Part shown: piece by piece, positions 1-7,989 of the stretch
Numbering within the stretch: position 1 is the first letter of the stretch
Layout: each line of letters begins with the position of its first letter
Assembly: GCF_020071995.1 (NCBI RefSeq)
Contig: NZ_JABWTK010000001.1
Location: forward strand, 248,001-312,000
DNA from: Planococcus chinensis
Lineage (GTDB): Bacteria; Bacillota; Bacilli; Bacillales_A; Planococcaceae
DNA: 64,000 bases
Reading direction: 5' to 3'
Translations under genes and position numbers: made by a program
Notes under the pieces: model-generated
Told to the model about the DNA's origin: nothing
The model's database searches: none
What the model saw: the letters and a program-made list of their open reading frames with translations, nothing else

Positions 1-401
1 TGACCCTGTCGCCGGAAGACTGTTTTTCCTTGATGGAAAAGCTTGACGGCAGCGCCGACATGTTCCGGCAGACCGGCGGCGTGCACAACGCCGCGCTTTG
101 CAGCACCGACGGCTTTTTCCTGCCGCGCATGGACATTGGCCGGCACAATGCGCTCGACAAAATCTACGGCCATTGCCTGCGAAACGACATCGACGTGCGC
201 GACAAAGTGATCGTTTTCAGCGGCCGCATTTCGTCGGAGATCCTGTTGAAAGTGGCCAAGATCGGCTGCGAAATCATCCTGTCAAAATCGGCCCCGACGG
301 AACTTGCGCTGTCGCTTGCTGAAGAGCTCGGCATCACGACGGTCGGTTTTATCCGAAAAGGCTCGTTTAATCTGTATACGCATCCCGAGCGGATTAAATA
401 A
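1..401 (+). CDS. fdhD: Formate dehydrogenase accessory sulfurtransferase FdhD, C-terminal part
   Basis: The reading frame is open from the left edge of the window, so the N-terminus is missing. The visible 130 or so residues carry the FdhD-family signature TGGVHNAALC followed by the conserved DIGRHNALDKIYG and FSGRISSEIL stretches. Members of this family transfer sulfur from a cysteine desulfurase to the molybdenum cofactor of formate dehydrogenase in the cytoplasm. The usual active-site cysteine pair lies upstream of the TGG motif and is outside the window. The gene ends 30 bases before the next promoter and I see no sign that it is linked to the genes downstream. Confidence 0.9.
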   Translation, partial: TLSPEDCFSLMEKLDGSADMFRQTGGVHNAALCSTDGFFLPRMDIGRHNALDKIYGHCLRNDIDVRDKVIVFSGRISSEILLKVAKIGCEIILSKSAPTELALSLAEELGITTVGFIRKGSFNLYTHPERIK

Positions 402-431
402 CTTTAATGAATAAGAAAGTTTGGTAAGTAA

Positions 432-460
432 TTGTTGGAAATTTTTTATGCAGTTATAAT
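432..460 (+). promoter_or_regulatory. Predicted sigma-A promoter of the GntR gene
   Basis: TTGTTG at 432-437 and TATAAT at 455-460 are separated by 17 bases. The start codon of the GntR gene lies about 55 bases downstream. This is a match to consensus only. Confidence 0.5.
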
Positions 461-514
461 GAATGATAAGTAAGCCGAAAGGCAAAATTGAAATAGTTTG
501 GAGTGACATCAAGT

Positions 515-1231
515 ATGAATTTAGAAGAAGAACTTCAACTATTCATTCAGAATTTAAAAGGAATGGAACAGTATCGGTTGCCTCAAAGGGCTTATCATAC
601 AATACGGCTTGCGATTCGGGATTTAATTCTTCCGCCAGGCACAGCTCTTCTTGAACGCGAAATCAGCGAAACTCTTCAGATGAGCCGTACACCTGTCAGA
701 GAAGCATTGGTTCGATTAGAAATTGAAGGTGTCGTTCGACTAGTTCCAAGACGTGGATTCATTGTAGAACCAATCGAGCAGGAAGATTTGAAAGAAGTGT
801 ATGAAATTATCACCACTCTCGATAGCCTGGCCATCGAAATAGCGACTGCTAATGCCACAGAAGAAGAATTAGATTATTTAGAAACGATTATCGATGATCA
901 GCAAGCGGCACTCGCTCAAGAAGATTTAAAAAAATGGTCTTATCTGGACGATTTATTTCATGCAACTATCATTAAGTATGCGCACAATAAGCGTTTAAAA
1001 ACGGTAATTGACAGCTTTGCGGATCAGTCGTATCGGGCAAGATTATTTACGATTAAGAACCGTCCTCTTCCGCTGCGTTCAATTACCGAACATAAAGCGA
1101 TTGTTTTTTGCATGCGTGCAAAAGATGGCAAAGCAGCCAGTATGCTGATTCAATCTCATCGGAGGCGCGCACAGAAAGAAATCCTTGAAGTTCTGGGTGA
1201 AATCAATCAAATTGAAATTATTAACAATTAG
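515..1231 (+). CDS. GntR family transcriptional regulator, FadR/FCD subfamily
   Basis: This 238-residue protein has an N-terminal winged helix (about residues 20-85, with the motif SRTPVREALVRLE typical of GntR recognition helices) and an all-alpha C-terminal FCD ligand-binding domain (about 90-230). FCD regulators bind small carboxylic acids and usually repress neighbouring catabolic genes. I chose the ATG at 515 over the in-frame GTG at 503 because GGAG at 500-503 lies a usable distance upstream of 515 and overlaps the GTG. The gene is convergent with the DASS transporter, and its likely operators are the paired GTATAC sites at 3048 and 3174. The ligand may be tartrate, malate or glycerate; that is inferred from the neighbours. 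Confidence 0.88.
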   Translation: MNLEEELQLFIQNLKGMEQYRLPQRAYHTIRLAIRDLILPPGTALLEREISETLQMSRTPVREALVRLEIEGVVRLVPRRGFIVEPIEQEDLKEVYEIITTLDSLAIEIATANATEEELDYLETIIDDQQAALAQEDLKKWSYLDDLFHATIIKYAHNKRLKTVIDSFADQSYRARLFTIKNRPLPLRSITEHKAIVFCMRAKDGKAASMLIQSHRRRAQKEILEVLGEINQIEIINN

Positions 1232-1270
1232 AAAAGCGGCTTTCTCCGGAATGGAGAAAGCCGCTTTTTC
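1232..1270. terminator. Bidirectional intrinsic terminator between gntR and the DASS gene
   Basis: A long stem, AAAGCGGCTTTCTCC paired with GGAGAAAGCCGCTTT, has a short loop and is flanked by A and T runs on both sides. It can therefore stop both converging transcripts. Confidence 0.85.
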
Positions 1271-1287
1271 TATAGCATTGGAGTTGT

Positions 1288-2934
1288 TTACATCAGATTT
1301 CCGAAAATAATCGGCACGTAGAAGTAAACGACGATAACCGTGAAAACGAGGGAGAACAAATTGAGCCAAATACCGGTCAATGCCATGGTGCTCATCTTCA
1401 CATAGCCGGTGCCAAAGACGATGGCGTTTGGCGGAGCGGCAACCGGGAACATGTAAGCGAATGTCGCGCCCATATTGGCTGCAACCATCAGGACAATCGG
1501 GTCAGTTCCAAGTGTTGCAGCAGCTACAGCAACAATCGGATAGACCATTGTAGCGGTAGCTGTGTTTGAAGTGAATTCTGTCATGATCGTGATGGTTCCG
1601 ACAATCAACGCAATGGTGATGAAGAGCGGGATATTTCCGAACTCAGTCAATTGCCCGCCGATCCATTGGTCGAGCCCGGATTCCATAATGCCGGCTGCCA
1701 GTGCCAGGCCGCCGCCAAAGAGCCACAAAATTCCCCAAGGCAATTTCAAAACGGTGTCCCAATCCAGAATATGGCCTTCTTTGTTCTTTGCAGGAATGGC
1801 AAAGAGAAGGATACCCGCAAACAAAGCGATCAAGGTATCGTCCAAGCCAGGGATGAAATTATTCAGGATAAAACTGCGGGTGATCCAGGCGAGGCCCGTT
1901 AAAGTGAAAACCGTTAACACCACTTTTTCTTCGTAGCTCATCTTGCCCAAGCCGGTCAGTTCTTTCTTAACGATGTCCCTGCCGCCAGGAATGCTTTTTA
2001 CTTTTAAAGGAAACGCGATTTTGGTTAAGTAAAGCCAAATAATTGGAATTAAAAGCAGCACCATCGGAACACCGAATAGCAGCCAGCGGGCAAATGAGAT
2101 TTCAATGCCGTACAGGCTATTGACCGTTGCCGCTAAAATAATATTTGCCGGTGCTCCCACAAGCGAGCCGAACCCTCCAATAGTCGCGGCATAAGCAGTA
2201 CCTAGCATCAAGGCAGTGCCGAATGGAAACTTGCCCGGCGTGGTGTCGATTCCGCTGTTCTCTTTAAGTGAATCTGCAACATGCTTCGTAACGGCCAAAC
2301 TGATCGGAACCATCATCATCGTCGTAGCAGTATTCGAAATAAACATCGATAAAAAGGCTGTAGCTACCATAAATCCGAGAATAAGCGTACTTGGGTTGGT
2401 GCCGACAAACGAAATGATGGATAACGCAATGCGTTTATGCAAATTCCATTTTTCCATTGATAAAGCGATCATGAAGCTCCCAGCAAAAAGGAAAATCAAT
2501 GGATCTCCGTAGTTTGCGGAAACAGCGCCGGTCTCCATGACGCCGAGAAGCGGGAATAACAATAAAGGAAGCAGCGAAGTGACCGGAATCGGCATCGCTT
2601 CCGTCACCCACCAGGCAGCAATCCAAGCAACGACGGCCAAAACGGTTACGGCTGTAGGGGACATATCTGCAGGAGACACTAAGGTCTTGATCAATAGGAA
2701 AAGGAGCGGGCCGAGTACCAAACCGATTAATTGAAGCTTCGTATAGTTTGCCGATTTTTCGTTCGGCTTTTTGGAATTGGCGTATTCTGCCTTTTCTTCT
2801 TTTGATAAATTCCCCGTTGAACGGGCGGCAGTGCTCATAGCCAAGACATTAAGGGTCAAAATTGCTTTTAACATTGCTTTAGCCTGATCATTCCACGCCC
2901 ACATTTGAACCCAAACCCGTTTTGCAGTCATCAT
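1288..2934 (-). CDS. DASS family (SLC13) sodium:dicarboxylate symporter
   Basis: This is a 548-residue polytopic membrane protein. It has both hallmark SNT motifs of the divalent anion:Na+ symporter family, S200-N201-T202 (in SNTATTMMMVP) and S456-N457-T458 (in TSNTATATMVYP), which form the sodium and carboxylate binding hairpins. About eleven hydrophobic segments start near residue 65. The N-terminus is unusual: about 60 mostly hydrophilic residues precede the first membrane span. The start is supported by AGAAGG seven bases upstream. The family imports C4 or related di- and tricarboxylates with Na+. Its divergent arrangement with a tartrate dehydrogenase and the shared operator suggest tartrate or malate as substrate, which is inference. 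Confidence 0.9.
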   Translation of the reverse strand: MMTAKRVWVQMWAWNDQAKAMLKAILTLNVLAMSTAARSTGNLSKEEKAEYANSKKPNEKSANYTKLQLIGLVLGPLLFLLIKTLVSPADMSPTAVTVLAVVAWIAAWWVTEAMPIPVTSLLPLLLFPLLGVMETGAVSANYGDPLIFLFAGSFMIALSMEKWNLHKRIALSIISFVGTNPSTLILGFMVATAFLSMFISNTATTMMMVPISLAVTKHVADSLKENSGIDTTPGKFPFGTALMLGTAYAATIGGFGSLVGAPANIILAATVNSLYGIEISFARWLLFGVPMVLLLIPIIWLYLTKIAFPLKVKSIPGGRDIVKKELTGLGKMSYEEKVVLTVFTLTGLAWITRSFILNNFIPGLDDTLIALFAGILLFAIPAKNKEGHILDWDTVLKLPWGILWLFGGGLALAAGIMESGLDQWIGGQLTEFGNIPLFITIALIVGTITIMTEFTSNTATATMVYPIVAVAAATLGTDPIVLMVAANMGATFAYMFPVAAPPNAIVFGTGYVKMSTMALTGIWLNLFSLVFTVIVVYFYVPIIFGNLM

Positions 2935-2973
2935 AAATTCAACCTTCTTTCTCCATAAATTTTTTTGGGATAA

Positions 2974-2987
2974 TGATACCGCTTACA
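2974..2987. promoter_or_regulatory. Possible CcpA cre-like site in the DASS leader
   Basis: TGATACCGCTTACA matches the cre consensus TGWAARCGYTWNCW at 12 of 14 positions. It lies about 50 bases downstream of the predicted DASS promoter, a position suited to a transcription roadblock. The evidence is the consensus match alone. Confidence 0.35.
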
Positions 2988-3037
2988 CAAAATCCATGAC
3001 GCCTTTCAATTCGCTGCAATCGTCTTGCTTGCTAGAA

Positions 3038-3066
3038 TTTTATAACTACGTATACGTTAATGTCAA
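3038..3066 (-). promoter_or_regulatory. DASS promoter with GTATAC operator inside the spacer
   Basis: On the minus strand TTGACA (3066-3061) is followed by a TATAAAA-like -10 (about 3044-3038) after 16 bases. Between them lies the perfect palindrome ACGTATACGT (3048-3057), starting two or three bases after the -35 hexamer. The same arrangement is found in the divergent promoter at 3165-3194. A repressor bound here would block polymerase directly. Confidence 0.7.
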
Positions 3067-3164
3067 CATGAATTTAGTAAATATTCAAAACTGTTGATTT
3101 TAACCTTAAAATAAACCTGAAATATAAGTTATTAGTTTAATTATCGAAAAAGTTGAAATAGTTA

Positions 3165-3194
3165 TTGACAACAACGTATACATTAATCTAATAT
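3165..3194 (+). promoter_or_regulatory. Tartrate dehydrogenase promoter with matching GTATAC operator
   Basis: TTGACA at 3165-3170 and TAATAT at 3189-3194 are 18 bases apart. The spacer holds ACGTATACAT (3174-3183), one base different from the operator of the divergent promoter, again placed just after the -35 hexamer. The adjacent GntR/FCD regulator is the obvious candidate to bind both sites. Confidence 0.72.
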
Positions 3195-3249
3195 ACAGAT
3201 TAATACTAAGAAATATGCCAATCATGGCAACTAGAGGAGGAATTATATA

Positions 3250-4347
3250 ATGAGTGAAACAAAAACATTTCGGTTAGCGGTTATTCCAGGCGATGGAATT
3301 GGAAAAGAAGTTATTAAAGAAGGCATGCGCATATTGGATTATATGGCTGAAGAGTCTGAAGGCAAGTTTTCTTTTGAAAGCGATTACTTTCCTTGGGGCT
3401 GTGAATATTATTTGGAAAACGGCAAAATGATGGACGAAGACGGCGTGGAGCAGATCCGAAACCACGATGCGATTTATTTCGGAGCGGTCGGTTTCCCGGG
3501 AGTGCCGGATCATATCAGTTTATGGGGCTTGCGCCTCGCCATTTGCCAAGGGTTCGATCAATGGGCCAATATACGGCCGGTTGAATTTTTGCCGGGAGTG
3601 CCAAGAAGGTTGAACCATCCGAATGTAGATGAGTTAAATTGGATTTTGGTGCGCGAAAATTCCGAAGGGGAATATTCGGGGATCGGCGGACGTAATTTCG
3701 CCGGCCGCGGAACGGGCAATGAAGTCGCAGTCCAATCGGCTTTGTTCACGGAAAAAGGCTGCGAACGCATTATCCGTTTTGCATTTGATTTGGCGCGGAC
3801 CCGCGACCGGAAAAAAGTGACAAGCGTCACAAAGAGCAATGCCCAGCAATACGGCATGGTGCTATGGGATGAAGTATTTGCGCGTGTCAGCAAAGACTAC
3901 CCGGATGTTGAAACGGATCAGCGGCTTGTTGATGCAATGGCTGCAGAGTTTGTCTTGCATCCCGAAGACTTGGAAGTTGTCGTGGCGTCTAATCTGTTCG
4001 CCGATATTTTATCGGATTTGGGAAGTGCTCTTGCCGGAAGCCTTGGAGTTGCAGCGAGTGCAAACCTGAATCTGGAAAGAAGAACACCGAGCATGTTCGA
4101 ATCGGTTCATGGATCTGCTCCGGATATCGCCGGGAAAGGAATTGCAAATCCGATCGGCACCATCGGCAGTGCGGCATTGATGTTGGATCATCTTGGCCTG
4201 AAAGAAGAAGCGGTCCGCTTAAATAAAGCGATTGAAGAAACGACAAGACAAGGAATACTAACCCGGGATTTAGGCGGTTCCTATGATACAGTGGAAGTTA
4301 CAGATGCAATTATTCAGAATTTGGCAAAAGTGAAAGCGGAAGTTTAA
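3250..4347 (+). CDS. Tartrate dehydrogenase / D-malate dehydrogenase (decarboxylating)
   Basis: This 365-residue protein belongs to the isocitrate/isopropylmalate dehydrogenase family. It shows the N-terminal IPGDGIGKEV signature, the substrate-binding block NSEGEYSGIGGR, the metal-ligand aspartates in ASNLFADILSDLG and the cofactor loop SVHGSAPDIAGKG. Its closest relatives by pattern are tartrate dehydrogenases and D-malate dehydrogenases, which oxidise and decarboxylate 2-hydroxy dicarboxylates with NAD and a divalent metal. AGAGGAGG lies at good distance from the ATG. A glycerate kinase follows, and meso-tartrate oxidation and decarboxylation gives glycerate, so tartrate use is favoured over D-malate. 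The exact substrate cannot be read from sequence alone. Confidence 0.88.
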   Translation: MSETKTFRLAVIPGDGIGKEVIKEGMRILDYMAEESEGKFSFESDYFPWGCEYYLENGKMMDEDGVEQIRNHDAIYFGAVGFPGVPDHISLWGLRLAICQGFDQWANIRPVEFLPGVPRRLNHPNVDELNWILVRENSEGEYSGIGGRNFAGRGTGNEVAVQSALFTEKGCERIIRFAFDLARTRDRKKVTSVTKSNAQQYGMVLWDEVFARVSKDYPDVETDQRLVDAMAAEFVLHPEDLEVVVASNLFADILSDLGSALAGSLGVAASANLNLERRTPSMFESVHGSAPDIAGKGIANPIGTIGSAALMLDHLGLKEEAVRLNKAIEETTRQGILTRDLGGSYDTVEVTDAIIQNLAKVKAEV

Positions 4348-4355
4348 TTGGGAGG

Positions 4356-4395
4356 AAAAGTCGTAATCGTTCAAATTCGATTGCGACTTTTTTCT
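4356..4395 (+). terminator. Intrinsic terminator between dehydrogenase and glycerate kinase
   Basis: AAAAGTCGTAATCG pairs with CGATTGCGACTTTT around an eight-base loop, followed by further T residues. It probably reduces rather than abolishes read-through to the kinase gene, since no clear separate promoter is visible. Confidence 0.75.
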
Positions 4396-4419
4396 AAGTC
4401 AGACAAGGTAGGTGTAAAT

Positions 4420-5568
4420 GTGAAGGTATTAATTGCAATGGACTCGTTTAAAGGAAGTTTATCTTCTGTAGAAAGCAGTAAAGCAATTGCAATGGGAATC
4501 AAAGAAGTTTACCCGCACGCAGATATTGAAGTCTTGCCCTTGGCGGATGGCGGAGAAGGGACAGTGGAGTCACTTGTAACCGCTACAGGCGGAACTCTTG
4601 TCACGGTTCCGATAACAGGTCCGCTTCAGCAAAAAGTGGATGCAACATACGGGGTTCTGGGAAATCAACAGACTGCGGTTATCGAAATAGCTGCAGCATG
4701 CGGGCTGCCGCTTGTTTCAGATGAACAGAGAAATCCGATGTTCACCACAACCTATGGTGTAGGCGAACTGATTATAGATGCCCTAGAAAAAGGATGTCAG
4801 GACTTCGTCATCGGGTTGGGAGGAAGTTCGACAAATGACGGGGGTGTCGGCATGCTTCAAGCGCTGGGATTCCGTTTTCTGGATTCTGAAAACAAAGAAG
4901 TGGGTTTAGGGGGGCAAACACTGAATGACATTTATCGAATCGACGACGAAGGAATTCATCCGTCCATAAAAAAAGCGACATTTAAAGTGGCTTGCGATGT
5001 AACCAATCCACTTTTCGGTGCGAAAGGGGCTGCTCATATTTTCGGTCCGCAAAAAGGTGCCACTCCTGAAATAGTAGCGGAACTTGACCGGGGGCTCCGA
5101 AATTTGGCAGATGTAATGGCCAAAGATCTGAAGGTGGACATTTGTTTGGTTGAAGGAGCAGGAGCAGCAGGTGGTTTAGGGGCAGCATTCCTGGGCTTTT
5201 TACAAGCGGATTTAAACAGCGGCATCGACTTGATCCTCGAAAGCATTGGAATGCCGGAGAAAATTCAAACGGCTGATATCGTCCTGACAGGGGAAGGAAA
5301 GCTGGATGCCCAAACTTCTATGGGCAAAACTGCGCTGGGTGTCGCCCAATTAGCTAAAAGCTTCGGGGTCCCAGTCATTGCTTTAGCAGGAAGTGTCACG
5401 GAAGAAGCAGGCGATTTGAATGACCGGGGAATCACTTCATATTTCTCGATTTTGACAAAACCGATGTCACTAGCTGAGGCAATAAATCCAGAGGCAGCAA
5501 GTATGAACCTGCAAGTAACCACAGCCCAATTGTTTCGGTTGATCAAAGAAATGAAAAAAGCGGGGTGA
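4420..5568 (+). CDS. Glycerate kinase (glycerate 2-kinase type)
   Basis: This 382-residue protein of the GlxK/GarK family begins with the typical KVLIAMDSFKGSLSS motif and contains ALADGGEGTVE-like and LGGSSTNDGGVGML phosphate-binding loops. Near the C-terminus is the conserved GEGKLDAQTSMGK segment. It phosphorylates D-glycerate with ATP, in this clade usually to 2-phosphoglycerate. The start is the GTG at 4420, preceded by AGGTAGG. The longer frame from 4348 would be translated through the terminator hairpin and adds sequence absent from the family. In context it would feed glycerate formed from tartrate into glycolysis. Confidence 0.88.
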   Translation: MKVLIAMDSFKGSLSSVESSKAIAMGIKEVYPHADIEVLPLADGGEGTVESLVTATGGTLVTVPITGPLQQKVDATYGVLGNQQTAVIEIAAACGLPLVSDEQRNPMFTTTYGVGELIIDALEKGCQDFVIGLGGSSTNDGGVGMLQALGFRFLDSENKEVGLGGQTLNDIYRIDDEGIHPSIKKATFKVACDVTNPLFGAKGAAHIFGPQKGATPEIVAELDRGLRNLADVMAKDLKVDICLVEGAGAAGGLGAAFLGFLQADLNSGIDLILESIGMPEKIQTADIVLTGEGKLDAQTSMGKTALGVAQLAKSFGVPVIALAGSVTEEAGDLNDRGITSYFSILTKPMSLAEAINPEAASMNLQVTTAQLFRLIKEMKKAG

Positions 5569-5605
5569 AATTGAAAAGGCATTTCTATACACATCAGTTT
5601 AAAGA

Positions 5606-5646
5606 AGCGCATGTAACTAATAACTAGTTGCTTGCGTTTTTTGTTT
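5606..5646 (+). terminator. Terminator after glycerate kinase
   Basis: CGCATGTAACTA (from 5608) pairs with TAGTTGCTTGCG with one mismatch and one wobble, followed by TTTTTT. Confidence 0.7.
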
Positions 5647-5729
5647 GCCTAAACGATTTCTTCTAAAAATATTCATCGCATTACCTATTAAATCAAAGGA
5701 TAAGAATTTTGGTTTTTGTATCCAAGAGG

Positions 5730-5758
5730 TTTACAATTCACAAAATTGACTATATGAT
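5730..5758 (+). promoter_or_regulatory. Predicted sigma-A promoter of the CoA transferase-lyase operon
   Basis: TTTACA (5730-5735) and TATGAT (5753-5758) are separated by exactly 17 bases. A cre site lies just downstream of the expected transcription start. Confidence 0.6.
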
Positions 5759-5770
5759 AAGAGAAAATTC

Positions 5771-5784
5771 TGAAAACGTTTTCA
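5771..5784. promoter_or_regulatory. CcpA cre site
   Basis: TGAAAACGTTTTCA is a perfect match to the cre consensus and a perfect palindrome. It lies about 6-20 bases after the predicted start of transcription and 22 bases before the start codon, a position for CcpA roadblock or steric repression. The operon is therefore probably repressed when preferred sugars are present. Confidence 0.82.
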
Positions 5785-5806
5785 GAAGCATCCGAGGAGT
5801 GAAGCA

Positions 5807-7009
5807 ATGGAAGAAAACAGAAAGCTGCCGCTTGCAGGACTGCGGGTCGTTGACGCGTCCACGGTGCTTGCCGGTCCGATGCTGGCGACATATTTGGGGG
5901 ATTTCGGGGCGGACGTCATCAAAGTGGAGCACCCTGCAGGAGACCCGCTGCGGAATGCCGGCCGCCAGAAAGACGGCGAGTCGCTTGAGTGGAAGCTCGT
6001 GTCGCGCAACAAAAAGCCGATTACGCTGAATTTCAGTACGCCGAAAGGCCAGGAACTGTTCCATAAACTGGCTGCAACAGCAGACGTCGTCATTACGAAT
6101 TTCCGGCCGAAGACTTTGGAGAAATGGAACATCACCTATGAATCATTGTCAAAAGACAATCCCGGGTTGATTGTTGTGAAGGTGTCGGGCTTCGGCGAAG
6201 ACGGTCCTTACAAGGAACGGCCGGGATTCGGTACGCTCGCGGAAGCGATGTCCGGCTTTGCGCAGGTCAACGGTTTTCCGGATAGAGGTCCGGTGCTGCC
6301 AAGTTTCGCGCTCGCCGATTACGCGACGGCGCTGATGGGTGCCTATGCCACGATGGTGGCAATTTATGAACGCGACCATTCGGAGGACGGACGGGGCCAG
6401 TACATCGATTTGCCGATTTACGAAGCGCTCATGGGCATGCTTGGCAATCAGGTTATGGAATACGACCAGCTTGGCGTCATTCCGGGACGGAAAGGGAACC
6501 GCACGGGCTGGACCGTTCCGCGCAATTTATACGAAACGAAAGACGGAAAATGGCTCGCGATATCCGGCACTTCGCAGCCGATTGTCGAACGCATTTTCAA
6601 GGCGATCGGCCGGGAAGACTTGATAACGAATCCGAAGTTCGCCACCAATCAGAAGCGGCTCGAGAACGTCGATGAACTGGAAGCGATCATCGCCGACTGG
6701 ATGAAAGGGTACACGCAAGACGAAATCCTCGAGCGCTTTGTCCAATTTGAAGCGACGATTGCGCCGGTCTATACGGTTGAAGACATTGTGAATGACCCGC
6801 ATTTCAACCACCGGGAAAACATCGCGGACGTGCCGGATGCACATTTCGGCAGCGTCAAGATGCTCAATGTGGCACCGAAACTGTCGCGTACACCGGGAGA
6901 AATCCGCCATACCGGAGCGGAACTCGGTTCGTACAATGAAACACTGTACGGCGAATTGGGGATGACTCCGGAAGAAATTGAAGGACTAAAAAAAGACGGC
7001 ATCATTTAA
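5807..7009 (+). CDS. CaiB/BaiF family (class III) CoA transferase
   Basis: This 400-residue protein has the family's N-terminal LRVVDASTVLAGP block, the LGADVIKVEHP-like segment (here FGADVIKVEHPAGDP), and the conserved NFRPKTLEKW and GFGEDGPY stretches. D171 in ALADYATALMG aligns with the catalytic aspartate that forms the acyl-enzyme anhydride. Class III enzymes move CoA between carboxylic acids. The gene is followed 12 bases later by a CitE-like lyase, a pairing seen where a hydroxy acid (malate or citramalate type) is activated to its CoA ester and then cleaved. The substrate is not determined here. Confidence 0.9.
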   Translation: MEENRKLPLAGLRVVDASTVLAGPMLATYLGDFGADVIKVEHPAGDPLRNAGRQKDGESLEWKLVSRNKKPITLNFSTPKGQELFHKLAATADVVITNFRPKTLEKWNITYESLSKDNPGLIVVKVSGFGEDGPYKERPGFGTLAEAMSGFAQVNGFPDRGPVLPSFALADYATALMGAYATMVAIYERDHSEDGRGQYIDLPIYEALMGMLGNQVMEYDQLGVIPGRKGNRTGWTVPRNLYETKDGKWLAISGTSQPIVERIFKAIGREDLITNPKFATNQKRLENVDELEAIIADWMKGYTQDEILERFVQFEATIAPVYTVEDIVNDPHFNHRENIADVPDAHFGSVKMLNVAPKLSRTPGEIRHTGAELGSYNETLYGELGMTPEEIEGLKKDGII

Positions 7010-7021
7010 GGGGGATAAAGG

Positions 7022-7870
7022 ATGATTTACCGAAGTCTGATGTTTACACCAGGAACGAACAAAGAGCGGCTACTGAAATCCGTCAGCAGCGAAGCGGATG
7101 CTTTGCTGTGGGATTTGGAGGACGCCGTTCATCCGGATGAAAAAGCGGCTGCCCGCGCTGTTATTAAGGAGGCGCTCGACGAACTGGAGGACAAACCGGC
7201 AAAACCCATTTTCCTGCGCGTCAACCAGTACGGCACCGAATGGTACACGGAAGACGTCAAACTTGCCCGGCATGAAAACGTCAACGGCATCATGCTGCCG
7301 AAAGCGGAAAATGCCCAGCAAGTACAGGAAACGTGGGAAGGCATGGGAGCTTACGGCGAACTGATCGTCCTTGTCGAAACCGCCGTCGGCATTGTACACC
7401 TGGAAGACATCTTCAGCAACCCGAACGTCAGCGGGGTCGCATTCGGCGCCATCGACTATGCAGTGGATGCAGACTTGACGCTGACGGAAGCGGGGCTTGA
7501 AGCGATTTATGCGCGCTCCCGCATCGTCACCTATGCGAAAGCGGCGGGCGTCGAAGGCATTTACGACACTGTGTTCGCCGACATCCACAATACGGAAAGC
7601 CTGCAAAAGCGCGCCGTTTCAGCGCGTGGACTCGGCTTCAACGGCCAAATGGCGGTGCATCCGAAACAGCTGGAGACGATCCACGAAGTCTACAGCCCGT
7701 CGCGGGAAGACATCGACTGGGCGTTGAAAGTGCTGCACCATGCCGAACACGAAGCGAAAGGCGCCGGCGTCTTCATGCTGGACGGCAAAATGGTCGACCG
7801 ACCGATCATCGAAAAGGCGAAACAGATCTACAGCGCCGCTGAACGCTACCAGCTCATCATCGGCGGCTGA
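7022..7870 (+). CDS. HpcH/HpaI aldolase, CitE-like (malyl-CoA or citramalyl-CoA lyase type)
   Basis: This 282-residue TIM-barrel lyase starts with the CitE-like MIYRSLMFTPGTNKERL and DALLWDLEDAVHPDEK, carries the metal-binding glutamate in LVETAVGI, and then FGAIDYAVDAD and NGQMAVHPKQ. Stand-alone CitE-like proteins cleave malyl-CoA, methylmalyl-CoA or citramalyl-CoA rather than citryl-ACP. The preceding CoA transferase would supply such a thioester, giving acetyl-CoA plus glyoxylate or pyruvate. SD GGGGGATAAAGG lies just before the ATG. This is probably a two-gene operon under the cre site at 5771. Confidence 0.87.
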   Translation: MIYRSLMFTPGTNKERLLKSVSSEADALLWDLEDAVHPDEKAAARAVIKEALDELEDKPAKPIFLRVNQYGTEWYTEDVKLARHENVNGIMLPKAENAQQVQETWEGMGAYGELIVLVETAVGIVHLEDIFSNPNVSGVAFGAIDYAVDADLTLTEAGLEAIYARSRIVTYAKAAGVEGIYDTVFADIHNTESLQKRAVSARGLGFNGQMAVHPKQLETIHEVYSPSREDIDWALKVLHHAEHEAKGAGVFMLDGKMVDRPIIEKAKQIYSAAERYQLIIGG

Positions 7871-7989
7871 TGCTTTAGCGGGAGCCCTATGTTAGATTCC
7901 AAATCCAACTACAATTTAATGAAGAAAACCAAATGGTATTCGATTCTTAATTCGCACAGGGATTAGTCATTTTGTAAGGAGTGGTTCAT

